Origin: Pseudomonas paraversuta
GTDB taxonomy: Bacteria > Pseudomonadota > Gammaproteobacteria > Pseudomonadales > Pseudomonadaceae
Direction of reading: 5' to 3'
Length of the DNA stretch: 64,000 bases
Assembly (NCBI RefSeq): GCF_904063065.1
Contig: NZ_CAJFCL010000007.1
Coordinates: 62,001-126,000 of the forward strand
Translations under genes and position numbers: made by a program
In this document: positions 56,998 through 64,000 of the stretch, one piece after another
Layout: the number at the start of each line of letters is the position of its first letter
Numbering within the stretch: position 1 is the first letter of the stretch
The notes under the pieces: model-generated
Databases searched by the model: none
What the model saw: only the letters and a program-made list of their open reading frames with translations
What the model was told of the DNA's origin: nothing

Positions 56998-58152
56998 ATG
57001 CGCACTCAAACAAAAAAAATCCTGCTGGGCATGCTTATGGTAGCCCTGATTGGTTGCGGCGCCTGGTGGGCGGCTCGCCCGACCCCCGTTAAATCGACCG
57101 CCGGTGTGGCGGTTCCGGTCCGGGTGGTTCAGGTGGCCCGGCAAGATGTGCCGCACTATGTCAGCGGCATAGGCGCTGTGCTGTCGCTGCACAGTGTGAT
57201 GATTCGTCCGCAAATCGACGGCATCCTCACCCAACTGCTGGTCAAGGAAGGCCAGACCGTCAAGGCCGGTGACCTGCTGGCAACCCTGGATGACCGCTCG
57301 ATCCAGGCCAGCCTCGATCAGGCCAAGGCCCAATTGGGGCAAAACCAGGCCCAGCTGCAAGTCGCTCTGATCGACCTCAAACGCTATCAGTTGCTGAGTG
57401 TCGACAACGGCGTGTCCAAACAAACCCTCGACCAGCAACAGGCCCTGGTCAATCAGCTCAAAGCCACCGCACAAGGTAATCAGGCTTCGATTGCAGCGGC
57501 GCAGGTGCAATTGTCGTACACCCGGATTCACTCGCCGGTAAGCGGCAGAGTAGGGATTCGCGCTGTCGACCCGGGCAATTTCCTGCGGGTCAGTGATACC
57601 CAGGGGCTGTTTTCCGTCACCCAGATCGATCCGATTGCCGTGGAGTTCTCACTCCCCCAGCAGCTCCTGCCCACTTTGCATAAGTTGCTCGGCGCCAAAG
57701 ACCCGGCACTGGTCAAAGCATTCCTTGGCGACTCCAGCCACAGCGGCACGGCACTGGGCGAAGGCCGGCTGAGCCTGATCGACAATCAGGTGTCGGCCAG
57801 CACCGGTACGATCAAGGTCAAAGCCCGGTTCGACAACCCCGACCACAACCTGTGGCCCGGCCAGTTGGTGAATGTCGAGATTCAGACCGGTGTTTCGCAA
57901 AACGCACTGGTGGTACAGCCCCAGGTGGTGCAGCGCGGCCTGGATAATTATTTTGTGTATCGCATCGTGGGCGACAAGGTCGAAACCGTGCCGGTACAGA
58001 TGCTGTATCAGGACAGCGGACTCAACATCATCAGCGGCGTCAACCCGGGGGACACCCTGGTCAGCGATGGTCAGTCGCGTCTCAAACCGGGATCACGGGT
58101 TGAAGTCTTGAGCGAGCCAGCGCTGACCAGCGCCCAATCGGTGCAACCATGA
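56998..58152 (+). CDS. RND efflux periplasmic adaptor (membrane fusion protein)
   Basis: A 384-residue adaptor of the MexA/MdtA type, bridging inner-membrane pump and outer-membrane channel. The N-terminus holds a lipobox-like LIGC (Cys20). The lipoyl halves IRPQIDGILTQLLVKEGQTVKAGDLLATLDD and LSYTRIHSPVSGRVGIRAVDPGNFLRVSD flank an alpha-hairpin of Gln-rich coils (about residues 100-165). Its end overlaps the pump gene by four bases (ATGA). First gene of a four-gene operon with pump and two-component system. Confidence 0.93.
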   Translation: MRTQTKKILLGMLMVALIGCGAWWAARPTPVKSTAGVAVPVRVVQVARQDVPHYVSGIGAVLSLHSVMIRPQIDGILTQLLVKEGQTVKAGDLLATLDDRSIQASLDQAKAQLGQNQAQLQVALIDLKRYQLLSVDNGVSKQTLDQQQALVNQLKATAQGNQASIAAAQVQLSYTRIHSPVSGRVGIRAVDPGNFLRVSDTQGLFSVTQIDPIAVEFSLPQQLLPTLHKLLGAKDPALVKAFLGDSSHSGTALGEGRLSLIDNQVSASTGTIKVKARFDNPDHNLWPGQLVNVEIQTGVSQNALVVQPQVVQRGLDNYFVYRIVGDKVETVPVQMLYQDSGLNIISGVNPGDTLVSDGQSRLKPGSRVEVLSEPALTSAQSVQP

Positions 58153-61100
58153 ATAACGGTCGTTCACTGTCAGCCTGGTGTGTCGATCACCCGATCGCCA
58201 CGGTGTTGCTGACCTTTGCCCTGGTGCTGCTGGGGCTGATCGCCTTCCCGCGGCTGCCCGTCGCCCCCTTGCCCGAAGCGGAGTTCCCGACCATTCAAGT
58301 GTCGGCGCAACTGCCCGGCGCCAGCCCCGACACCATGGCATCGTCGGTGGCCACACCGCTGGAGGTGCAATTCAGCGCCATCCCCGGCATGACCCAAATG
58401 ACCTCCAGCAGCGCGTTGGGCTCCACTACCCTGACCTTGCAGTTCACCCTCGATAAAAGCATCGATACCGCCGCCCAGGAGGTACAGGCGGCAATCAATA
58501 CCGCGTCCGGCAAGTTGCCCAAAGACATGCCCACTCTGCCGACCTGGAGGAAGGTCAACCCGGCGGACAGCCCGGTATTGATTCTGAGCATCAGCTCGAT
58601 GCAGATGCCCGGCACCGAACTCAGCGATTACGTCGAAACCCTGCTGGCACGCCAGATCAGCCAGATCGACGGTGTAGGCCTGATCAACATCACCGGCCAG
58701 CAACGTCCGGCGATCCGGGTCCAGGCCTCAGCCGACAAGCTGGCGGCCATCGGCCTGACCCTGGCCGATATCCGCCTGGCGATTCAGCAAACCAGCCTCA
58801 ACCTGGCCAAAGGTGCGCTGTACGGCCCCTCGAGCATTTCCACCCTGTCGACCAACGACCAGTTGTTCGATGCCGACGAGTACGGCCAGCTGATCGTCTC
58901 GTACAAGGACGGCGCCCCGGTGCAGTTGCGCGACGTGGCGCGGGTGATCAACGGCTCCGAGAACGACTACGTGCAGGCATGGTCCGGGCATCAGCCGGGG
59001 CTGAACCTGGTGATCTCGCGCCAGCCGGGGGCCAACATTGTTGAAACGGTGGACCGCATCCAGGCCGCCCTCCCCGCCCTGCAGGCCATGCTCCCGGCTT
59101 CGGTGCAAGTCACGGTCCTCAGCGACCGGACCAAAACCATTCGGGCCTCGCTGCACGAAGTGGAAATTACCCTGCTGATTGCGGTGCTGCTGGTGATCGC
59201 AGTGATGGCGCTGTTTTTGCGCCAGTGGTCGGCAACCCTGATCGTTTCGGCGGTACTGGGGGTGTCGCTGATTGCCAGTTTTGCCCTGATGTATGTGCTC
59301 GGCTTCAGCCTCAACAACCTGACGCTGGTGGCGATTGTGGTGGCCGTGGGGTTTGTGGTCGACGATGCGATTGTGGTGGTGGAGAACATCCACCGTCATC
59401 TCGAAGCGGGCCAGAGCATGCGCGATGCGGCGATCAAGGGCTCCAGCGAGATTGGCTTCACCGTGGTCTCGATCAGCCTGTCGCTGGTGGCCGCCTTTAT
59501 TCCGCTGCTGTTCATGGGCGGAGTGGTGGGTCGGCTGTTCAAGGAGTTCGCCCTGACCGCGACCTCGACCATTTTGATTTCGGTGCTGGTATCCCTGACC
59601 CTGGCGCCCACCCTGGCGGCGCTGTTCATGCGCTCGCCAGTGCACCACGCCGATGCCCGCCCCGGTTTTGGTGAACGCCTGCTGGCGCTGTATGACAAGG
59701 GCCTGAAGCGGGCACTGGCCCACCAACGGCTGATGCTGGGGGTTTTCGCGGTGACGCTGGCGATGGCCATTGCCGGCTACGTACTGATCCCCAAGGGCTT
59801 CTTCCCGGTGCAAGACACAGGTTTCGTGCTGGGTACCAGCGAAGCGGCGTCGGATATTTCATTTGCCGACATGCGCAAAAAACATCTGCAACTGGCCAAC
59901 ATCATCAGTGCCGACCCGGCGGTGCAGGCGTTCTCCCATTCGGTGGGGGTGACCGGCAGCAACCAGACTATCGCCAACGGTCGCTTCTGGATTGCCCTCA
60001 AGGACCGCAGCGACCGCGATGTGTCGGCCAGTGAATTTATCGACCGGATTCGCCCGCAGCTGGCCAAAGTCCCGGGCATCGTCCTGTACCTGCGCGCCGG
60101 CCAGGACATCAACCTCAGCTCGGGCCCCAGCCGCAGCCAGTATCAGTACGTGCTCAAGAGCAATGACGGGCCAACGCTCAATACCTGGACCCAGCGTCTG
60201 ACCGAAAAACTGCGCACCAATCCGGCATTCCGCGACCTGTCCAACGATCTGCAACTGGGCGGCAGCATCACCCCTATCAGCATCGACCGGAACGCCGCCG
60301 CCCGCTTCGGCCTGACCGCCACCGATGTCGACGAAGCCCTGTATGACGCCTTTGGTCAGCGTCAGGTCAATGAGTTCCAGACCGAGACCAACCAGTACAA
60401 CGTGATTCTGGAGGTCGACGCGCAGCAGCGTGGCAAGGCCGAAAGCCTGAATTATTTCTACCTGCGCTCGCCGCTGACGGGCGAGATGGTGCCCCTGTCG
60501 GCCGTGGCCAAAGTCGATGCGCCAGTCAGTGGTCCGCTGTCGATCAGCCATGACGGCATGTTCCCGGCGGCCAACCTGTCATTCAACCTTGCCCCCGGCG
60601 TAGCCCTGGGCGATGCCGTACTGATGCTCAATCAGGCGAAAAATGAAATCGGCATGCCAAGCACCATCAGCGGCAACTTCCAGGGCGCGGCGCAAGCCTT
60701 CCAGAGCTCGCTGGCCAGCCAGCCGTGGCTGATTCTGGCGGCGCTGGTGGCGGTCTACATCATTCTCGGGGTGCTGTACGAAAGCTTCGTGCATCCGCTG
60801 ACGATCATTTCCACCCTGCCCTCCGCAGGCCTGGGGGCGCTGGTGATGCTATGGATCTGCGGCCAGGACTTTTCGATCATGGCGCTGATCGGGCTGGTAC
60901 TGCTGATCGGCATCGTCAAGAAAAACGGCATCCTGATGATCGACTTCGCCCTCGACGCACAACGCACTCGCGGGCTAAGCCCGGAAGAAGCGATCTATGA
61001 AGCCTGCCTGACGCGGTTCCGGCCGATCATCATGACCACCCTCGCCGCCTTGCTCGGCGCCCTGCCGCTGATGCTCGGCTATGGCACCGGTGCCGAACTG

Positions 61101-61244
61101 CGCCAGCCGCTGGGGATCGCCGTGGTCGGCGGGTTGCTGGTGAGCCAGGCGCTGACGCTGTTCACCACGCCGGTCATATACTTGTGGCTGGAACGACTGT
61201 TCCAGCGTTCCAAACCCGTCAGCTTGCTGGCGACGAATCACTGA
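58149..61244 (+). CDS. RND multidrug efflux permease
   Basis: A 1031-residue proton-driven HAE1-type pump with 12 membrane segments and two large periplasmic loops. The proton-relay acidic residues are in VVAVGFVVDDAIVVVENIHRHLE (segment 4), the N-terminal part has FPRLPVAPLPEAEFPTIQVSAQLPGASPDTMASSVATPLE, and the C-terminal half LIGIVKKNGILMIDFALDAQR and ALLGALPLMLGYGTGAELRQPLGIAVVGG. It looks most like the MdtB/MdtC/MuxB-C branch, which includes pumps for novobiocin, bile-like detergents and some metals-linked regulons. No outer-membrane channel gene is present, so it must borrow one. Confidence 0.94.
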   Translation: MNNGRSLSAWCVDHPIATVLLTFALVLLGLIAFPRLPVAPLPEAEFPTIQVSAQLPGASPDTMASSVATPLEVQFSAIPGMTQMTSSSALGSTTLTLQFTLDKSIDTAAQEVQAAINTASGKLPKDMPTLPTWRKVNPADSPVLILSISSMQMPGTELSDYVETLLARQISQIDGVGLINITGQQRPAIRVQASADKLAAIGLTLADIRLAIQQTSLNLAKGALYGPSSISTLSTNDQLFDADEYGQLIVSYKDGAPVQLRDVARVINGSENDYVQAWSGHQPGLNLVISRQPGANIVETVDRIQAALPALQAMLPASVQVTVLSDRTKTIRASLHEVEITLLIAVLLVIAVMALFLRQWSATLIVSAVLGVSLIASFALMYVLGFSLNNLTLVAIVVAVGFVVDDAIVVVENIHRHLEAGQSMRDAAIKGSSEIGFTVVSISLSLVAAFIPLLFMGGVVGRLFKEFALTATSTILISVLVSLTLAPTLAALFMRSPVHHADARPGFGERLLALYDKGLKRALAHQRLMLGVFAVTLAMAIAGYVLIPKGFFPVQDTGFVLGTSEAASDISFADMRKKHLQLANIISADPAVQAFSHSVGVTGSNQTIANGRFWIALKDRSDRDVSASEFIDRIRPQLAKVPGIVLYLRAGQDINLSSGPSRSQYQYVLKSNDGPTLNTWTQRLTEKLRTNPAFRDLSNDLQLGGSITPISIDRNAAARFGLTATDVDEALYDAFGQRQVNEFQTETNQYNVILEVDAQQRGKAESLNYFYLRSPLTGEMVPLSAVAKVDAPVSGPLSISHDGMFPAANLSFNLAPGVALGDAVLMLNQAKNEIGMPSTISGNFQGAAQAFQSSLASQPWLILAALVAVYIILGVLYESFVHPLTIISTLPSAGLGALVMLWICGQDFSIMALIGLVLLIGIVKKNGILMIDFALDAQRTRGLSPEEAIYEACLTRFRPIIMTTLAALLGALPLMLGYGTGAELRQPLGIAVVGGLLVSQALTLFTTPVIYLWLERLFQRSKPVSLLATNH

Positions 61245-61252
61245 GGCGGGTT

Positions 61253-61927
61253 ATGCGAGTCCTGATAATTGAAGATGAAGAAAAAACCGCCGATTACCTG
61301 CATCGCGGCCTGACCGAGCAAGGCTACACGGTGGATGTTGCGCGGGAGGGGATCGAGGGTTTGCACCTGGCGCTGGAGAGCGATTACGCCGTGATCGTGC
61401 TCGATGTGATGCTGCCCGGCCTGGATGGCTTCGGCGTGCTGCGGGCACTGCGCGCGCGCAAGCAGACGCCGGTGATCATGCTGACGGCCCGCGAGCGGGT
61501 CGAAGACCGGATTCGCGGCTTGCGCGAAGGCGCCGACGATTATCTGGGCAAGCCGTTTTCATTTCTGGAACTGGTAGCCCGTCTGCAGGCCCTGACCCGG
61601 CGCAGCGGCGGCCACGAACCGGTGCAGGTAACGGTCGATGACCTGTGGATAGATTTGATCAGCCGCAAGGCTACCCGCGCCGGCAGCCGCCTGGACCTGA
61701 CCGCCAAGGAGTTCTCGCTGCTCAGCGTACTGGCGCGGCGTCAGGGGGAGATTCTGTCCAAAACCTCCATCGCCGAAATGGTCTGGGACATTAACTTCGA
61801 CAGCGACGCCAACGTGGTCGAAGTCGCGATCAAACGCCTGCGCGCCAAGCTCGACGGCCCCTTTGAGCACAAGCTGCTGCACACCATTCGCGGCATGGGA
61901 TACGTACTGGAGCGGCGCAGTGTTTAA
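61253..61927 (+). CDS. OmpR-family response regulator (heavy-metal/efflux type)
   Basis: A 224-residue response regulator. Receiver with acidic pair VLIIEDEEKTADYLHRGL, phospho-acceptor Asp in YAVIVLDVMLPGLDGF, and Lys in DDYLGKPFSFLEL; winged helix with LTAKEFSLLSVLARRQGEILSKTSIAEMVWDINFDSDANVVEVAIKRLRAKLD. The E-K-T-A-D-Y-L start is typical of the CopR/CusR/IrlR group. ATG at 61253 follows GAGG. It likely controls the pump operon it belongs to. Confidence 0.93.
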   Translation: MRVLIIEDEEKTADYLHRGLTEQGYTVDVAREGIEGLHLALESDYAVIVLDVMLPGLDGFGVLRALRARKQTPVIMLTARERVEDRIRGLREGADDYLGKPFSFLELVARLQALTRRSGGHEPVQVTVDDLWIDLISRKATRAGSRLDLTAKEFSLLSVLARRQGEILSKTSIAEMVWDINFDSDANVVEVAIKRLRAKLDGPFEHKLLHTIRGMGYVLERRSV

Positions 61928-63299
61928 GCGGCCCGGTCGCCTGAACTCCATCGCCCTGCGCTTGAGCGCGATGTTCACCCTGGTGGCGCTGCTGGTGTTC
62001 GTGCTGATCGGCTGGGCGCTGTACCAGCAGGTCGACAAGGGTATCGGCCGTCTGCCAGAGGCCGAGCTGGATGCGCGCTTCAGCGTGCTTGAGTCCTCGA
62101 TCAATCGCTATGGAACCCCCGAGCACTGGGCCAAGATCAGCGCCAAACTCAAGCTGCTCAGTGAAGAAGACAAGCGCCTGCGGTTTTGGGCCATCAGTGG
62201 CGACCCGGAGTATGAGTACGGCAATCCCGAGGCGCCGGTACGTGAGTTTGCCAGGGGCCCGACCGGGATCCGCGACCTGTATCTGCCCGGCCAGACCTAC
62301 CCGCTCAAGGTGTTGATCAGCCAGATCCCGGCCAAGGAACAACGACCGGCCCTGCGCTTCCTGACCGCCATCGATACCGAAACCTTCCGCCAGACCCAGC
62401 ACCACTTGCTGGTGGCGTTGATCAGCCTGGCATCTATTGGTGTGGTCCTGGCCTCACTGCTGGGTTACTGGGTGGCCAGAATCGGCCTTAAACCCTTGAT
62501 CAAGCTCTCTGAAGAAGCGCTGAAACTGGCCCCGCCACGCCTGTCCGGGCGCTTGCACTTGTCGCCACTGCCGCCGGAACTGGATCAACTGGTGAGCGCT
62601 TTCAATTCAACCCTGGAGCGGGTCGAGCAGGCTTATACGCGACTGGAGTCGTTCAATGCCGACGTGGCCCATGAACTGCGTTCGCCGCTGACCAATCTGA
62701 TTGGCCAGACTCAGGTGGCGCTGACCCGGGGGCGCTCTGCCGAACACTACTTTGAGGTGCTGCAGTCCAACCTGGAGGAGCTGGAGCGCTTGCGCAGCAT
62801 CATCAACGACATGCTGTTTCTGGCCAGCGCCGATCAAGGCAGCAAGGCCAGCAAGCTGACCCGTGCCTCACTGGCGGATGAAGTGGCGACGACCCTGGAG
62901 TATCTGGAGTTCATTCTTGAAGACGCGCGGGTCGAGGTGCAGGTCAACGGCGATGCCCAGGTCAATATCGAAAAGCCCCACCTGCGCCGGGCGTTGATCA
63001 ACTTGCTGAGCAATGCCGTACAGCACACCGAAGCCGGGCAACGGATTGAGGTACAGATCGATCAAAGCGCCGGGGGCGTGACCATCGGCATCAGCAACCC
63101 GGGCGAGCCGATTGCCGACGAGCACCTGCCGCGGCTGTTCGAGCGTTTTTATCGCGTGGATGCCTCGCGTCACAACAGCGGAGCCAATCATGGTCTGGGG
63201 CTGGCCATCGTCAAAGCCATTGCGCAGATGCATGGCGGGGATGTCTTTGTGCGCAGCGCCGAAGGGCGCAATACCTTTGGCCTGTTTTTACCGGCTTGA
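61920..63299 (+). CDS. Sensor histidine kinase (heavy-metal/efflux type)
   Basis: A 459-residue kinase. GTG at 61920 overlaps the response regulator by eight bases and has GGAG seven bases upstream. Two membrane segments (SAMFTLVALLVFVLIGWALY, about 15-35, and HHLLVALISLASIGVVLASLLGYWVARIG, about 160-188) enclose a periplasmic sensor. Then a HAMP domain, the phospho-acceptor His in FNADVAHELRSPLTNLIGQTQ, and the ATPase boxes LRRALINLLSNAVQHTEAG and NHGLGLAIVKAIAQMHGG. The CusS-like layout suggests metal or small-molecule sensing; signal unknown. Confidence 0.93.
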   Translation: MFKRPGRLNSIALRLSAMFTLVALLVFVLIGWALYQQVDKGIGRLPEAELDARFSVLESSINRYGTPEHWAKISAKLKLLSEEDKRLRFWAISGDPEYEYGNPEAPVREFARGPTGIRDLYLPGQTYPLKVLISQIPAKEQRPALRFLTAIDTETFRQTQHHLLVALISLASIGVVLASLLGYWVARIGLKPLIKLSEEALKLAPPRLSGRLHLSPLPPELDQLVSAFNSTLERVEQAYTRLESFNADVAHELRSPLTNLIGQTQVALTRGRSAEHYFEVLQSNLEELERLRSIINDMLFLASADQGSKASKLTRASLADEVATTLEYLEFILEDARVEVQVNGDAQVNIEKPHLRRALINLLSNAVQHTEAGQRIEVQIDQSAGGVTIGISNPGEPIADEHLPRLFERFYRVDASRHNSGANHGLGLAIVKAIAQMHGGDVFVRSAEGRNTFGLFLPA

Positions 63300-63610
63300 G
63301 GCCCGGGCCTGTTGTGGGAGCCAGCTTGCTGGGGATACAGGCACATTGGTTTCACTGACTTGATGCCATCGCTGGCAAGCCAGCTCCTACAAGACTCAGC
63401 AGCCCCTTAGCTCTCACAAGACTCAGCAGTGCCTGAATACAGGCCTGCTGTGGGAGCCAGCTTGCTGGCGATACAGGCACATTGGTGTCACTGAGGTGAG
63501 GCCATCGCTGGCAAGCCAGCTCCTACAAGACTCAGCAGCTCCTTAGCTCTCACAAGACTCAGCAGCCCCTTGGCTCCCACAAGACTCAGCAGTGCCTGAA
63601 CACTCAATGT
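63300..63610. repeat. REP array with short CAAGACTCAGCAG direct repeats
   Basis: Two REPINs (GTGGGAGCCAGCTTGCTGG paired with GCTGGCAAGCCAGCTCCTAC) at 63314-63391 and 63451-63528 are about 137 bases apart. After them, ACAAGACTCAGCAG recurs five times (about 63389, 63417, 63526, 63551 and 63582). The unit is related in sequence to the REP doublets elsewhere but with different linkers. The further gap up to 63744 holds no gene other than the ribosome site of the next one. Confidence 0.85.
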
Positions 63611-63744
63611 GTCTACCCAGCACCTCCCCGGGTTTGTTACCCCAAACGCAAAAGTCCTTGTATGAAACAGGGCTTTTTCACTGGTCAGGATCGCTATAAA
63701 TTGCTGACACCACACAGAACTTGCTCAGCAAGAAGGTCTTTGAA

Positions 63745-63969
63745 ATGTCCAGCAGTATGGGTATGGCCAGCGTTTTCGTTTTGTCGTCTTTGTTGTTGTC
63801 GCCTATGGCCATGGCGGAAGAGTCACCCGCGTTTGTCGCACAAAATGCAGCCCGCGCAGCTTCTTTTGATCAGGCTCGAACAGAGTTGGCAGCACGTCCC
63901 GACAGCGACGCCAAGCCCCAGCAAACACAGGCAAAACACAGCATTTCTGATGAGTCTGAAGACAGCTGA
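63745..63969 (+). CDS. Small exported protein of unknown function
   Basis: A 74-residue protein. ATG at 63745 has AAGG eight bases upstream. A signal peptide (MSSSMGMASVFVLSSLLLSPMAMA) precedes a short acidic, Ala/Gln/Ser-rich mature part of about 50 residues without cysteines. It lies after the RND/two-component operon, 445 bases away, and similar small periplasmic proteins are often found beside metal-responsive two-component systems. I do not recognise the family. Confidence 0.55.
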   Translation: MSSSMGMASVFVLSSLLLSPMAMAEESPAFVAQNAARAASFDQARTELAARPDSDAKPQQTQAKHSISDESEDS

Positions 63970-64000
63970 ACAGACACCTGAAAACTTCCCGACCCAGTTG

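Noticed and set aside
58728..59813. 361-codon minus-strand frame within the RND pump gene
   Set aside because: Antisense shadow, His/Gln/Arg-rich, no family resemblance.

Overview
The window is high-GC chromosomal DNA that reads as a Pseudomonas of the fluorescens/putida kind. Evidence for this: a cyoABCDE quinol oxidase operon, an hmp gene with a divergent NorR/FhpR-type regulator, many LysR and MocR regulators, a FecI/FecR/TonB-receptor set, and several families of Pseudomonas REP/REPIN palindromes in the gaps. I see no rRNA, tRNA, prophage, insertion sequence or CRISPR array.

Layout. 1-3.9 kb: end of a chaperone-usher fimbrial operon (usher, tip-type adhesin), then a small ribbon-helix-helix protein. 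3.9-13.5 kb: a sugar-acid catabolic locus (GntR and LysR regulators, L-fuconate-dehydratase-like enzyme, MFS permease, KDG kinase, altronate dehydratase, tagaturonate-reductase-like enzyme, L-galactonate-dehydrogenase-like enzyme) with a paired operator at its promoter. 14-15 kb: a type VI amidase effector/immunity pair (Tae4/Tai4) whose effector gene carries one in-frame stop. 15-21 kb: mixed metabolic and regulatory genes (short ArgC, LysR, cytochrome c, LysE exporter with Lrp regulator, LysR, NmrA-like protein). 21-26.4 kb: a Fur-box-preceded FecI-FecR-TonB receptor operon flanked on both sides by related ~105-bp tandem REP arrays. 26.6-29.7 kb: an autotransporter aminopeptidase and an orphan protein.

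30-38.3 kb holds what looks like a complete taurine-nitrogen assimilation module: sulfoacetaldehyde reductase (IsfD-like), TSUP exporter (IsfE-like), taurine aminotransferase (Toa/Tpa-like), the MocR regulator TauR and the TauABC importer. Both divergent promoter regions carry the same pair of direct repeats at the same 22-bp spacing and the same distance to a -10-like box. The taurine nitrogen would be kept and the carbon-sulfur skeleton reduced to isethionate and exported. Between the aminotransferase and tauR, the 3' tail of the aminotransferase gene has been amplified together with a REPIN into a ~179-bp tandem array, and the last half-REP encodes the C-terminus of TauR.

38.4-45.4 kb: TetR regulator, second MocR regulator, then OprB porin, amidase and MFS transporter, which look like an uptake/hydrolysis unit for an unknown amide. 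45.4-50.3 kb: cyoABCDE. 51-54.7 kb: dsbB, hmp and the NorR-type regulator, with three NorR boxes and a sigma-54-like promoter. 54.7-64 kb: cheV, a GNAT acetyltransferase, small proteins, and a four-gene RND efflux/two-component operon, ending in another REP array and a small exported protein.
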